From Candidimonas sp. (GTDB lineage Bacteria > Pseudomonadota > Gammaproteobacteria > Burkholderiales > Burkholderiaceae_B): a DNA stretch of 64,000 nt. The stretch lies in contig SCRC01000063.1 in NCBI GenBank assembly GCA_004297945.1, forward strand, positions 34,846 to 98,845, read 5' to 3'. Below, piece by piece: positions 52,520-62,123 of this stretch (positions are counted from its first letter, which is position 1; each line of letters starts with the position of its first letter). The translations under genes were made by a program, and so were the position numbers. The notes under the pieces are model-generated. The model was given only the letters and a program-made list of their open reading frames with translations. It made no database searches and had not been told where the DNA came from.

Positions 52520-53308
52520 TTAATGGCTAAACATCAGGGCGGTCAACAGGAAGTCCAGCCCCAATACGACCAGCGCGCCGCTCACGACCGTGCGTGTCGT
52601 GGCGCGGGCAACCCCTTCGGGAGTCGGCTTTGCGTTCCACCCTTCGTAGAGTGCAATCAGCGTGACCGCAATTCCGAAAACCAGGCTTTTTATTACCCCG
52701 TTGGCAACGTCGTTGAAGACATCCACGCCGTTTTGCATTTGCGACCAGAAGGCGCCAGAGTCGATGCCTATCAGCACTACGCCCACAAACCAGCCGCCGA
52801 TGATGCCAACCATGGAAAATACGGCGGCCAGTATGGGCATGGCGATGACTCCACCCCAGAACCTGGGCGCCAGTACGCGGCGTATCGGATCGACCGCCAT
52901 AACCTCCATGGCGGCGAGCTGCTCGCCGGCTTTCATCAGGCCGATCTCGGCGGTCAGCGAGGTGCCAGCGCGCCCGGCAAACAGCAAGGCGGTCACCACG
53001 GGCCCCAGTTCGCGGGTCAGTGACAGGGCAACCAGCAGCCCCAGGGCCTCTTCGGAGCCGTAGCGCTCTAGGGTGTAATAGCCCTGCAGCGCCAGCACGA
53101 AGCCTACAAACAGGCCCGATACGGCAATAATCAGCAGCGAGTAATTGCCGATGAAGTGTACTTGTTGCGAGACGAGCCGGGGGCGCTTGAACATTGCGCC
53201 GCTGCCGGACACTATGGCGCCCAGCAAGCGGGCGTAGGCGCCCAGGCCGGTAATGCGGCGGCGTATGCCGGCGCCCAGGGATGAAATCAGGGCGATGGGC
53301 GTAGTCAT
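52520..53308 (-). CDS. mlaE: Lipid ABC transporter permease MlaE
   Basis: 262 residues from the ATG at 53308. PF02405 permease: ETLALSLTRELGPVVTALLFA-like segment LLVALSLTRELGPVVTALLF, AGRAGTSLTAEIGLMKAGEQ, and MEVMAVDPIRRVLAPRFWGG. Overlaps mlaF by 4 bp. Inner membrane core of the Mla importer. Confidence 0.95.
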   Translation of the reverse strand: MTTPIALISSLGAGIRRRITGLGAYARLLGAIVSGSGAMFKRPRLVSQQVHFIGNYSLLIIAVSGLFVGFVLALQGYYTLERYGSEEALGLLVALSLTRELGPVVTALLFAGRAGTSLTAEIGLMKAGEQLAAMEVMAVDPIRRVLAPRFWGGVIAMPILAAVFSMVGIIGGWFVGVVLIGIDSGAFWSQMQNGVDVFNDVANGVIKSLVFGIAVTLIALYEGWNAKPTPEGVARATTRTVVSGALVVLGLDFLLTALMFSH

Positions 53309-54141
53309 GGGCGGCCTCCGTGCTGCCCTAGCCATTGCTGGAATGCAGGAGTTTGTGGGTAGTGGAATGCAATTGGGCCGTCGGGCTGGCCGTCGATGAA
53401 TTGCCGCACGTAAGCGTCCTGCGAGCGTGAAAGTTCTTCGGGCGTGCCGTTGGCGATCATTTTCCCCTGCCCCACCATATAGACCTGGTCGGCGATGGCA
53501 AAGGATTCGGCCACGTCATGAGTAATCAGTACCGAGGCGCAATTTAACCGGTCGGTGAGCGTGCGGATAAGCTGCGCGGTAATGCCCAGCGAGATTGGAT
53601 CCAGGCCTGCGAAGGGTTCGTCGTACAAAATAAGTTCGGGTTCCAGAACGATGGCGCGAGCCAGCGCGACGCGGCGCGCCATGCCCCCGGAGATTTCCGA
53701 AATTTTCAGGTGCGCTGCGGCGCGCAGCCCGACTGCGTCCAGCTTGTCCAATACGGTCTGGACGATGACGCTTTCGGTTTGCTGTGTATGTTCGCGCAAG
53801 GGGAAGGCTACGTTCTCGAAAACGTTCAGGTCAGTAAATAGTGCTCCTTGCTGGAACAGCACCCCCATGCGCTGGCGCAATTTACGCAGGCCTTCGCTGT
53901 TCGCCTGTGTGATGTCCTGGCCGAAAACACGTATGATGCCCGCTTGCGGACGCAATTGTCCGGTGGCACCGCGCAGCAAGGTAGTTTTGCCTGATCCCGA
54001 TCCGCCCATCATGGCGACAACCTGGCCGCAGTGAACTTCCATGGTGATGTTGCTCAGTACGGTAAAGTCTCCGTACCCCAGGCTCACGTCGCTAAAGAGC
54101 AGGGCCGGCTGGCCGGGATGAGCATCCGCTTCTGAACTCAT
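53305..54141 (-). CDS. mlaF: Lipid ABC transporter ATPase MlaF
   Basis: 278 residues from the ATG at 54141; a longer frame to 54180 is open but less like the family. Walker A GGSGSGKTTLLRGATG, signature ISGGMARRVALARAI, Walker B LILYDEPFAGLDPIS, switch THDVAESFA. First gene of mlaFEDAC. No mlaB (STAS) gene follows in this cluster. Confidence 0.95.
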   Translation of the reverse strand: MSSEADAHPGQPALLFSDVSLGYGDFTVLSNITMEVHCGQVVAMMGGSGSGKTTLLRGATGQLRPQAGIIRVFGQDITQANSEGLRKLRQRMGVLFQQGALFTDLNVFENVAFPLREHTQQTESVIVQTVLDKLDAVGLRAAAHLKISEISGGMARRVALARAIVLEPELILYDEPFAGLDPISLGITAQLIRTLTDRLNCASVLITHDVAESFAIADQVYMVGQGKMIANGTPEELSRSQDAYVRQFIDGQPDGPIAFHYPQTPAFQQWLGQHGGRP

Positions 54142-54246
54142 AAAACAGTTCTCAACAAAAATGGGGCAATAAAGGTGCACACGGCCGCGTTATTCGTTCA
54201 CAGCCGTGCATTGTATCCCGGACGAATCTACGACGCGACAGGCACG

Positions 54247-54344
54247 TTTTGCGGCAGCCCTGTAGCGCCACCCCTGTAGCGCCACCCCTGTAGCGCCACC
54301 CCTGTAGCGCCGCCCCTGTAGCGCCACCCCTTGTGGGTGGCATC
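54247..54344 (+). repeat. REP-like hairpin with reiterated 14-nt 5' arms
   Basis: Units TGTAGCGCCACCCC at 54261, 54275 and 54289, then TGTAGCGCCGCCCC at 54303, run at a strict 14-nt period into a full element (54318-54344: GTAG, CG, CCACCC, CTTGT, GGGTGG, CATC). A diverged unit, TTTTGCGGCAGCCC, precedes them. It lies 40 bp after the chrA-like stop (minus strand). Confidence 0.85.
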
Positions 54345-54383
54345 TTCTCGCTAGAGCAGGCCCGCGTCTTTTCCGGCAGGCCG

Positions 54384-54908
54384 TCAAGGACGAACTACCA
54401 AGAACAACACCGCCCCCAGTCCCAACAACACAAACGGACTGACGCGCGTATAAAACAGCGCCGCGGTCGAGACGATGGCTGTTCCCCAGGCCCAGAGGCC
54501 GCCTTCGGAGGCGTTGAGTATGGTTCCGGTGGCGGCCAGGATCATGCCTGCGGCCACGGGGATCAGGCCTTGCTCTATGGCCTTGATCAGCACGGTATGT
54601 TCGTAGCGCGCCCACAGTCTGGCCAGGAAATACACCAGCATCGCGGCCGGCACGAAGATGGCGAAAGAAGCGACCAGGGCGCCTGCTATCCCTGCCGCCT
54701 GCCAGCCTATCAGGGTGATCAGCAGCGATTTTGGCCCCGGAATCAGGCGCGACAGGGCGAACAGATCCAGGAATTGGCTGTTATTGATCCAGTGATAGAC
54801 TTCGACGGATTGGTGGTGGATGGCTGGGATAATGCTTTGGCCGCCACCTACCGTCAGGAACGAGAGAGGGAAAAAAACCTTGAGCAGGCTGAGCAGAATA
54901 TCGGTCAT
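54384..54908 (-). CDS. Chromate transporter family protein, second CHR unit
   Basis: 174 residues from the ATG at 54908. CHR domain: LLKVFFPLSFLTVGGGQSII, PAIHHQSVEVYHWINNSQFL, DLFALSRLIPGPKSLL. Short-chain ChrA proteins work as pairs with opposite topology; the partner gene overlaps by 4 bp. Possible role: chromate or another anion efflux, not proven. Confidence 0.9.
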   Translation of the reverse strand: MTDILLSLLKVFFPLSFLTVGGGQSIIPAIHHQSVEVYHWINNSQFLDLFALSRLIPGPKSLLITLIGWQAAGIAGALVASFAIFVPAAMLVYFLARLWARYEHTVLIKAIEQGLIPVAAGMILAATGTILNASEGGLWAWGTAIVSTAALFYTRVSPFVLLGLGAVLFLVVRP

Positions 54909-55480
54909 CGGGGTCTCGGCACCCGCCGCCTGATTTGAAAATAGGCGATGACAATCGAGCAGGGCGCGGCGCAAAGCACCACCCAGACCAGTGAAAACTT
55001 CAAGATAAAAATGGCTGTGAAGGTACCTGCCAGGACTAGCAAGGGCAGCAGGCCGTTTACGGCGCGCCGGGCCGCGCGCAGGCCCATTTCGAGCGACAGG
55101 CCGATGGCGGCTGCGGCGATGCCGGCCAACGCCAGATGGATATTTTCGGATTTGGCCAGATGGGCAAACACGGCCGCCAGGATAATGGCAAAAATCATGG
55201 CCGGCACCACCATGCCCAATACCGCTGTCAAAGCGCCGCGGCCGCCGTTTAACTTATAGCCAATCCAGATCGATAGATTGACCGCGTTGACCCCAGGGAA
55301 AGCCTGAGATAGCGCCAGACCGCTGAGGAATTCGTCTTCCGAGATCCACCTGCGCTGGTGAACGAATTCGCGCATCATCCAGCCGCTCAAACCGCCGCCG
55401 AAACTGGTCATTCCTATGCGTGAAAAAGCCCAGAACAATTCGGGCAGGCTGGGATGGGGCGCCGTGGTGTCGGTAGCCAT
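54905..55480 (-). CDS. Chromate transporter family protein, first CHR unit
   Basis: 191 residues from the ATG at 55480. LPELFWAFSRIGMTSFGGGL, SGWMMREFVHQRRWISEDEF, LALSQAFPGVNAVNLSIWIG: CHR motif. Partner of the next gene. The glt terminator (55494-55529) stands just upstream of its start, so its promoter must be close. Confidence 0.9.
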   Translation of the reverse strand: MATDTTAPHPSLPELFWAFSRIGMTSFGGGLSGWMMREFVHQRRWISEDEFLSGLALSQAFPGVNAVNLSIWIGYKLNGGRGALTAVLGMVVPAMIFAIILAAVFAHLAKSENIHLALAGIAAAAIGLSLEMGLRAARRAVNGLLPLLVLAGTFTAIFILKFSLVWVVLCAAPCSIVIAYFQIRRRVPRPR

Positions 55481-55493
55481 GTTTGTTCGCCGA

Positions 55494-55529
55494 AAAAACA
55501 CAAGCCGACTGCCTAAAAGGGCAGTCGGC
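55494..55529 (-). terminator. Intrinsic terminator after gltBD
   Basis: Perfect 10-bp stem GCCGACTGCC / GGCAGTCGGC (55504-55513 and 55520-55529), 6-nt loop; on the minus strand TTGTGTTTTTT follows. It is 22 bp after the gltD stop. Confidence 0.9.
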
Positions 55530-55550
55530 ATCAAACAGATGAATGGGTAG

Positions 55551-57014
55551 CTATCGAGGTAGTGTACTCGTTCCCATCAACTGCTCATCCACCGAGCGGG
55601 CGCATTGACGCCCTTCCCGTATTGCCCAGACGACCAGGGATTGTCCGCGGCGCATGTCGCCTGCCGCAAACACTTTGTTGACGCTGGTGCGATAGCTATC
55701 GGTGTCGGCCCGCGCGTTGCCACGAGCGTCCAGGCTCACTCCAAACGCGTCGAGCACGTTTTTGACCGGCGAGACGAAACCCATGGCCAGCAGCACCAGG
55801 TCGGCGGGAAGGTCAAATTCCGAGCCTTCGATCTGGCGCATTTTGGTCTGGCCGGTGGCCTCGTCCTTGAACCATTCGAGGCGCGCCGCAACCAGTTTTT
55901 CGACTTTGCCGCCCCTGCCCTCGAACGATTTCGTGGTAATGGCCCAATCGCGCTCGCAGCCTTCTTCATGCGAGGAGGATGTGCGCAGTTTGGCCGGCCA
56001 GTAGGGCCAGGTCAGGGCCTTGTTTTCCAGTTCGGGCAGCTTGCCCATGAGCTCGAACTGGGTGACGGAGGCCGCGCCCTGGCGATTGCTGGTTCCCACG
56101 CAATCGGAGCCGGTATCGCCGCCGCCAATCACGATCACATGCTTGCCTTTGGCCACTATTTGCTTGGCGACCCGATCGCCCGCATTGACCTTGTTTTGCG
56201 GACGCAGGAAGTCCATGGCGAAATGGATGCCTTTGAGCTCTCTGCCAGGAACGGGCAGGTCGCGCGGGTTTTCAGCGCCGCCGCTCAGCACAATGGCGTC
56301 GAATTCCGCCTGTAGCGACTCAGGGGTGCGCACCGTCAGGCCCTCTTTGGCGTTGGCCGCGTCGCCGACGTAAGTCGAAGGGCAAAACTCTACCCCTTCG
56401 GCTTCCATTTGGGCCAGGCGGCGATCGATATGCGATTTCTCAAGTTTGAAATCCGGAATACCGTAGCGCAACAGGCCGCCGATGCGGTTGTTTTTTTCAA
56501 AAACGGTGACCGCATGGCCCACGCGCGCCAGTTGCTGCGCGCACGCCAGGCCCGCTGGGCCGGAGCCTACGACGGCCACTTTTTTACCTGTTTTTTTCAG
56601 CGGCAACTGTGGAGTGACCCAGCCTTCGGCCCAGCCTTTATCGATAATGGCATGTTCAATTGATTTGATGCCGACGGCGTCATCGTTGATATTGAGAGTA
56701 CAGGCCGCCTCGCAGGGCGCCGGACAAATGCGCCCGGTGAATTCCGGAAAATTGTTGGTCGATTGCAGTACGTCCAGCGCACTGCGCCATTGCTGCTTGT
56801 AGACCAGATCGTTCCAGTCTGGAATGATGTTGTTGACCGGGCACCCATTGCTGCAATAGGGAATGCCGCAATCCATGCAGCGCGCGCTTTGTTGCTTGGC
56901 CTGATCGTCGGTTAGGGTATGGACGAATTCGTGCCAGTTTTTCAGGCGTTTCTGTGGGGCGTCGTAGGTTTCCTTGACGCGCGAAAATTCCATGAAGCCA
57001 GTAATTTTGCCCAT
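55551..57014 (-). CDS. gltD: Glutamate synthase (NADPH), small subunit
   Basis: 487 residues from the ATG at 57014 (GAGGAAG upstream). N-terminal Cys cluster [17 protein letters not shown] for iron-sulfur centres; FAD site [25 protein letters not shown] site [17 protein letters not shown]; end [20 protein letters not shown]. It feeds electrons from NADPH to GltB. 10 bp after gltB. Confidence 0.97.
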   Translation of the reverse strand: MGKITGFMEFSRVKETYDAPQKRLKNWHEFVHTLTDDQAKQQSARCMDCGIPYCSNGCPVNNIIPDWNDLVYKQQWRSALDVLQSTNNFPEFTGRICPAPCEAACTLNINDDAVGIKSIEHAIIDKGWAEGWVTPQLPLKKTGKKVAVVGSGPAGLACAQQLARVGHAVTVFEKNNRIGGLLRYGIPDFKLEKSHIDRRLAQMEAEGVEFCPSTYVGDAANAKEGLTVRTPESLQAEFDAIVLSGGAENPRDLPVPGRELKGIHFAMDFLRPQNKVNAGDRVAKQIVAKGKHVIVIGGGDTGSDCVGTSNRQGAASVTQFELMGKLPELENKALTWPYWPAKLRTSSSHEEGCERDWAITTKSFEGRGGKVEKLVAARLEWFKDEATGQTKMRQIEGSEFDLPADLVLLAMGFVSPVKNVLDAFGVSLDARGNARADTDSYRTSVNKVFAAGDMRRGQSLVVWAIREGRQCARSVDEQLMGTSTLPR

Positions 57015-57024
57015 GTTTGCTTCC

Positions 57025-60000
57025 TCAGGCCGCGATTTGTTGCAGGTTGTTGGCGCGCCACATTTCACCCAGCGCACGGCGATAATCGGTCGGTATTACC
57101 TTGACGAAGGTGGCGCGGGCCCGTTCCCAGTCGCCCAGCAGCTCGCGTGAACGGAAGCTGCCGGTATAACGATAGTGGTCTTCAATCAGGCGGCGCAGAA
57201 TCGTCTCGTCGGTCTCGCGTTCGCCACCACGTATGAGGCTGTGCCAGGTGTCGATGCCATTGGCCTCGGTTTGCTGGGCGTGGCTGGTCACGGGTTCGAG
57301 TTCAACCATGGACAGATTGCAGTTTTGGCGGAAGGTATTGTGCGGATCCCACACATAGGCCACGCCGCCGGACATGCCCGCAGCGAAATTGCGCCCGGTT
57401 GCCCCTAGCACGACGACCGTGCCGCCAGTCATGTACTCGCATCCGTGATCCCCCGTGCCTTCGACGACGGCGATGGCGCCTGAATTGCGCACGGCAAACC
57501 GTTCGCCTGTCACGCCGTTAAGATACGCCTCGCCTGCCAGCGCTCCGTACAGCACCGTATTGCCGGCGATGATGTGGTCTGGGCCGAAACCCCGGAAATC
57601 GTTCGGGGAGCGCACGATAATGCGTCCGCCCGAGAGGCCCTTGCCGACGTAATCATTGGCTTCACCTACCAGATCCAGCGTAACGCCGTGGGCCAGGAAT
57701 GCGCCAAAGCTTTGGCCCGCTGCACCATTGCACTGGATATGTATCGTGTCGTCGGGCAGGCCATCGTGCCCGTACTGCCTGGCGACCACGCCCGAGAGCA
57801 TGGCGCCGATGGTGCGGTTGCGGTTGCGTACGGGGGTGATGAAGGACACTTTCTCGGCACGCTCAATGGCGGCCTTGCTGCGTTCGATCAGCAAGTGATC
57901 CAGCGCATGGGTCAGGCCGTGATCCTGTTCCTCTGTCTGGTAGCGGCCCGAGGCGCAAGGCGTTTGGTAAAACACTTTGCTGAAGTCCAGCCCTTGCGCC
58001 TTCCAGTGTTCGATGCCGGTGCGCATATCGAGCAGGTCCACACGTCCTATCAGTTCGTTGAAACTGCGCAGCCCTAACTGAGCCATTATTTCACGAACCT
58101 CTTCGGCGACGAAGAAAAAATAGTTGACGACATGCTCAGGCTTGCCCTGGAATTTTTTGCGCAGATGCGGGTCTTGAGTAGCTACGCCCACCGGGCAGGT
58201 GTTCAGGTGGCATTTGCGCATCATGATGCAGCCTTCGACCACCAGCGGGGCAGTGGCGAAGCCGAACTCATCGGCACCCAGCAAAGCACCGATGGCCACG
58301 TCGCGACCGGTTTTCATTTGCCCGTCGGCCTGTACGCGAATCCGGCTGCGCAAGTTGTTCAGCACCAGCGTTTGTTGGGTTTCGGCCAGGCCCAGCTCCC
58401 AGGGAGTGCCCGCGTGTTTAATTGAGGCCACCGGCGATGCGCCCGTTCCGCCGTCGTGGCCGGCGATCACAACGTGATCGGCCTTGGCCTTGGCGACGCC
58501 GGTGGCCACCGTGCCCACGCCCACTTCGGACACCAGCTTGACCGATATCGAGGCAGCGGGATTGACGTTTTTCAGGTCGTGAATCAGCTGCGCCAGATCT
58601 TCGATGGAATAAATATCGTGGTGCGGTGGAGGAGAGATCAGTCCCACGCCCGGCACCGAGTAGCGCAGCTTGGCGATGTACTCCGACACTTTATGCCCAG
58701 GCAATTGGCCGCCTTCGCCCGGCTTGGCGCCTTGCGCCATTTTGATCTGAATCTGGTCGGCGCTTGACAGATATTCGGCCGAGACGCCAAAGCGGCCCGA
58801 GGCGACTTGCTTGATGCGCGAGCGCAGCGAGTCGCCTGCGGCGAGCGACACATTGGCCGCAATGCGGTCTTCGCCAAGAAATGAGGCGAGCGTGTCGCCT
58901 TTCTTGATGGCGCTTTTGCCCTGGCGCATTTCTTCGCGATAGCGCAGTTCGTCTTCGCCGCCTTCGCCGGTATTCGATTTGCCGCCTATGCGGTTCATGG
59001 CCACCGCCAGAACCGAGTGCGCTTCGGTTGAAATCGAGCCCAGCGACATGGCGCCAGTGACGAAGCGCTTGACGATTTCCTTGGCGGGTTCGACCTCGTC
59101 GAGCGGGATGGCGCGCGCCGGATCCACCTTGAATTCGAAGAGGCCGCGCAAGGTCATGTGGCGGCGCGTTTGGTCGTTGATGAGCTGTGCGTATTCTTTA
59201 TAGGTTCGATAATTATTGGACTTGGTCGCGTGCTGCAGTTTGGCGATCGAGTCTGGCGTCCACATGTGCTGTTCGCCGCGAATGCGGAAGGCGTAATCGC
59301 CGCCGGCATCCAGTGCGTGGTCGAGCACCGGATCGTCGCCAAACGCGGCCCTGTGCAGTCGCAACGCTTCTTCGGCGACCTGGAAAATATCTATGCCCTG
59401 AATCCGGCTGGACGTGCCGGTGAAGTATTTGTTGATCAGTGAGGACTGCAGCCCAACCGCTTCGAATATTTGCGCACCGGTGTAGGACATATAGGTTGAG
59501 ATGCCCATCTTGGACATCACCTTGTTCAGGCCTTTGTCGATCGCCTTGATGTAATTTTTGATCGCATGTGCAGGGTCGTCCATGGCCGCCAGCGATTCCA
59601 GCGCCAGGTAGGGGTGTATGGCCTCGGCGCCGTAGCCGCCCAGCAAAGCGAAGTGATGCACTTCGCGCGCCGACCCGGTTTCAACGATCAGGCCGGTGTT
59701 GGTGCGCAGGCCAGCGAGGATCAGGTGCTGATGTATGGCCGAGGTGGCCAGCAGCGCGGGAATGGCCACGCGATCGCTGTCGATGTTGCGGTCCGAGACC
59801 AGCAAAATGTTGTAGCCACTGCGCACGGCGTCGGTGGCTTTGGAGCACAGGCCCGCAATACAGGCCTCGATGCCTTCGCTGCCCCATGTGATCGGATAGG
59901 TGATGTCAATTTCGAAGCACTTGAATTTGTGCGAGGTAATCTGCTCGATATTGCGGATTTGCGCCATGGCCGCAAAGTCCAGGACAGGCTGGGTGACTTC

Positions 60001-61752
60001 AAGACGCAATGGCGGGTTGACATTGTTGATGTCGAGCAGATTGGGTTTGGGTCCGATGAACGAAACCAGCGACATGACCAACTGTTCACGGATGGGGTCT
60101 ATAGGCGGATTGGTGACCTGCGCGAAAAGCTGGCGGAAATAGTTGTAGAAGGGTTTGGCGTGATTGGACAAAACAGCCAGCGGCGCATCGTTGCCCATCG
60201 ACCCTATGAGCTCTTCGCCGTTGCGCGCCATGGGTTCAAGAATGAATTTGAAATCCTCCTGGGTCCAGCCAAAAGCCTGCTGGCGGTCGAGCAAAGAGAC
60301 GGCCGATACCGGCTGGCTGGTGGTCTTGGGCGCAGGCAGGGTTTCCAGTTTCAGGCGCAGCCGCTCGATCCACTGACGGTAAGGGCGGCTGTTGGCAAGT
60401 TGCGATTTGATTTCAGCGTCGTCGATGATGCGGCCTTGTTGCAGGTCGATCAGAAACATTTTGCCCGGCTGCAGCCGCCATTTCTTGACTATCCGATGCT
60501 CGGGAATGGACAGCGTGCCGGCTTCCGATGCCAGTACAACCAGATCGTCATCGGTGATCAGGTAGCGCGCCGGCCGCAGGCCATTGCGATCCAGCGTGGC
60601 GCCGATTTGGCGGCCATCGGTAAAGGCGATGGCCGCCGGGCCGTCCCAAGGTTCCATCATGGCCGCGTGGTATTCGTAGAAGGCGCGGCGGTGCTCATCC
60701 ATGTGTGTGTGCTGCTCCCATGCTTCGGGGATCATCATTAACATGGCGTGTGCAAGCGAATAGCCGGACATGACCAGCAGTTCCAGACAGTTGTCGAAAG
60801 TGGCGGTGTCGGATTGCCCCTCGTACACGATTGGGTAGAGCTTGGGCAGGTCTGCACCCAGCACGGCAGACTGCATCGCGCCTTCGCGGGCGCGCAGCCA
60901 GTTGAAGTTGCCTTTGACCGTGTTGATTTCGCCGTTGTGCGCGATCATGCGGTAGGGGTGGGCTAGGGGCCACGCCGGGAAGGTATTGGTTGAGAAGCGT
61001 TGATGCACCAAGGCCAGAGCCGATATGGTGCGCGTGTCGGCCAAGTCGCGATAGTAACAACCTACCTGGCTGGCCAACAGCAGGCCTTTGTATACGACCG
61101 TGCGCACTGAAATCGAGGGTACGAAATATTCCTGACCGTGTGCCAGCTGCATGTGTTGAATGGCGTGGCTGGCCGTTTTGCGTATGACGTAAAGCTTGCG
61201 CTCGAGCGCGTCGGGCACCATGATGTCGGGCCCGCGGCCGATAAAGAGCTGGCGTATGACGGGCTTGCAGGCGCGCACGGTGGGTGACATGGGCATGTCG
61301 TTGTCTACCGGCACGTCACGCCAGCCCAACACCACCTGGCCTTCGTCGCGTACGGCGCGCTCCAGCTCTTGCTGGCAGGCCAGGCGGGAAGCGGTTTCCT
61401 TGGGCAGAAACACCATGGCAACGCCGTATTCGTCAGGCTCGGGCAGATCAATGCCCTGGGTGGCAAGTTCCTGGCGATAAAGGGCGTCCGGGATTTGGAT
61501 GAGGATACCGGCACCGTCGCCCATGAGCTCATCGGCGCCTACTGCGCCCCGGTGATCCAGGTTCTCAAGAATCTTCAGCCCTTGCTGGATGATGGAGTGG
61601 CTTTTGCGGCCCTTGATGTGGGCTACAAACCCGACACCGCATGAGTCGTGTTCGTTTTGCGGGTCGTACAGCCCTTGCGCCCCAGGCGGGCCGGTGCGCA
61701 CCGTGGTGGCTGCGATGTCGGGTGAGCTGAGGGGGGGCGATGTGGTAGGCAT
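57025..61752 (-). CDS. gltB: Glutamate synthase (NADPH), large subunit
   Basis: 1575 residues, full length for bacterial GltB. A propeptide of about 37 residues precedes the catalytic Cys ([18 protein letters not shown]), the class II glutaminase domain. The central and FMN domains follow ([40 protein letters not shown]), with the 3Fe-4S ligands in [18 protein letters not shown], and the GXGXG beta-helix domain near the end ([12 protein letters not shown]). It moves the amide of glutamine onto 2-oxoglutarate. Confidence 0.97.
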   Translation of the reverse strand: MPTTSPPLSSPDIAATTVRTGPPGAQGLYDPQNEHDSCGVGFVAHIKGRKSHSIIQQGLKILENLDHRGAVGADELMGDGAGILIQIPDALYRQELATQGIDLPEPDEYGVAMVFLPKETASRLACQQELERAVRDEGQVVLGWRDVPVDNDMPMSPTVRACKPVIRQLFIGRGPDIMVPDALERKLYVIRKTASHAIQHMQLAHGQEYFVPSISVRTVVYKGLLLASQVGCYYRDLADTRTISALALVHQRFSTNTFPAWPLAHPYRMIAHNGEINTVKGNFNWLRAREGAMQSAVLGADLPKLYPIVYEGQSDTATFDNCLELLVMSGYSLAHAMLMMIPEAWEQHTHMDEHRRAFYEYHAAMMEPWDGPAAIAFTDGRQIGATLDRNGLRPARYLITDDDLVVLASEAGTLSIPEHRIVKKWRLQPGKMFLIDLQQGRIIDDAEIKSQLANSRPYRQWIERLRLKLETLPAPKTTSQPVSAVSLLDRQQAFGWTQEDFKFILEPMARNGEELIGSMGNDAPLAVLSNHAKPFYNYFRQLFAQVTNPPIDPIREQLVMSLVSFIGPKPNLLDINNVNPPLRLEVTQPVLDFAAMAQIRNIEQITSHKFKCFEIDITYPITWGSEGIEACIAGLCSKATDAVRSGYNILLVSDRNIDSDRVAIPALLATSAIHQHLILAGLRTNTGLIVETGSAREVHHFALLGGYGAEAIHPYLALESLAAMDDPAHAIKNYIKAIDKGLNKVMSKMGISTYMSYTGAQIFEAVGLQSSLINKYFTGTSSRIQGIDIFQVAEEALRLHRAAFGDDPVLDHALDAGGDYAFRIRGEQHMWTPDSIAKLQHATKSNNYRTYKEYAQLINDQTRRHMTLRGLFEFKVDPARAIPLDEVEPAKEIVKRFVTGAMSLGSISTEAHSVLAVAMNRIGGKSNTGEGGEDELRYREEMRQGKSAIKKGDTLASFLGEDRIAANVSLAAGDSLRSRIKQVASGRFGVSAEYLSSADQIQIKMAQGAKPGEGGQLPGHKVSEYIAKLRYSVPGVGLISPPPHHDIYSIEDLAQLIHDLKNVNPAASISVKLVSEVGVGTVATGVAKAKADHVVIAGHDGGTGASPVASIKHAGTPWELGLAETQQTLVLNNLRSRIRVQADGQMKTGRDVAIGALLGADEFGFATAPLVVEGCIMMRKCHLNTCPVGVATQDPHLRKKFQGKPEHVVNYFFFVAEEVREIMAQLGLRSFNELIGRVDLLDMRTGIEHWKAQGLDFSKVFYQTPCASGRYQTEEQDHGLTHALDHLLIERSKAAIERAEKVSFITPVRNRNRTIGAMLSGVVARQYGHDGLPDDTIHIQCNGAAGQSFGAFLAHGVTLDLVGEANDYVGKGLSGGRIIVRSPNDFRGFGPDHIIAGNTVLYGALAGEAYLNGVTGERFAVRNSGAIAVVEGTGDHGCEYMTGGTVVVLGATGRNFAAGMSGGVAYVWDPHNTFRQNCNLSMVELEPVTSHAQQTEANGIDTWHSLIRGGERETDETILRRLIEDHYRYTGSFRSRELLGDWERARATFVKVIPTDYRRALGEMWRANNLQQIAA

Positions 61753-61929
61753 GAAGGTACTCCGCAGAACTCTGCGCCTTGAAAATGGTGCGATGCAGAA
61801 TGCACGATACTGCGGGCAGACGGGCTTGGCAAGGAAATTATTAAGGGTGCGTCCCTATATATGTTAATTATTGATTTTATTATTTTAAATAAGGGACAGA
61901 CTTGAATATATGACCTTTATCAAGGTCGT

Positions 61930-61956
61930 GTAGCGGCAGCCCTTGTGGCTGCCATC
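61930..61956 (+). repeat. REP-like 27-nt hairpin (GGCAGCC class)
   Basis: GTAG, CG, arm GCAGCC, loop CTTGT, arm GGCTGC, CATC. First of four copies beside the RAYT-like gene; identical to 37419-37445. Confidence 0.92.
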
Positions 61957-61964
61957 CGCAGCCT

Positions 61965-62017
61965 GTAACGCCACCCTGTAACGCCACCCTGTAGCGCCAC
62001 CCCTTGTGGGTGGCATC
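61965..62017 (+). repeat. Two partial 5' arms plus full REP-like hairpin (GCCACCC class)
   Basis: Two units GTAACGCCACCCT (61965, 61978; period 13) lead into the full copy at 61991-62017. It repeats the pattern seen at 22.1 kb and 54.2 kb. Confidence 0.88.
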
Positions 62018-62051
62018 TCGTTGATAAGCGTTGTAGTATTTATAGAGCACC

Positions 62052-62078
62052 GATGGCAGCCACAAGGGCTGCCGCTAC
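62052..62078 (-). repeat. REP-like 27-nt hairpin, inverted copy (GGCAGCC class)
   Basis: On the minus strand identical to 61930-61956. With 62094-62120 it forms an inverted pair 15 bp apart. Confidence 0.92.
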
Positions 62079-62093
62079 AAACGTACCCGCCAC

Positions 62094-62120
62094 GTAGCGG
62101 CAGCCCTTGTGGCTGCCATC
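62094..62120 (+). repeat. REP-like 27-nt hairpin next to the RAYT-like stop codon
   Basis: Identical to 61930-61956 and ends 3 bp from the stop codon of the transposase-like gene at 62124. Confidence 0.92.
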
Positions 62121-62123
62121 CGT

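Larger units (their letters stand above)
61753..62123. other. Intergenic region upstream of gltB rich in REP-like repeats
   Basis: About 370 bp. The left part is AT-rich and holds the gltB promoter. The right part (61930-62120) is almost wholly made of four full REP-like elements and two partial arms. No protein gene. Confidence 0.7.

Noticed and set aside
54261..54344. Possible CRISPR array because of regular short repeats
   Set aside because: Units are contiguous 14-mers with no spacers and are arms of a REP-like hairpin.
59566..60741. Long plus-strand open frame opposite gltB
   Set aside because: Same reason: gltB is conserved along its whole length on the minus strand.
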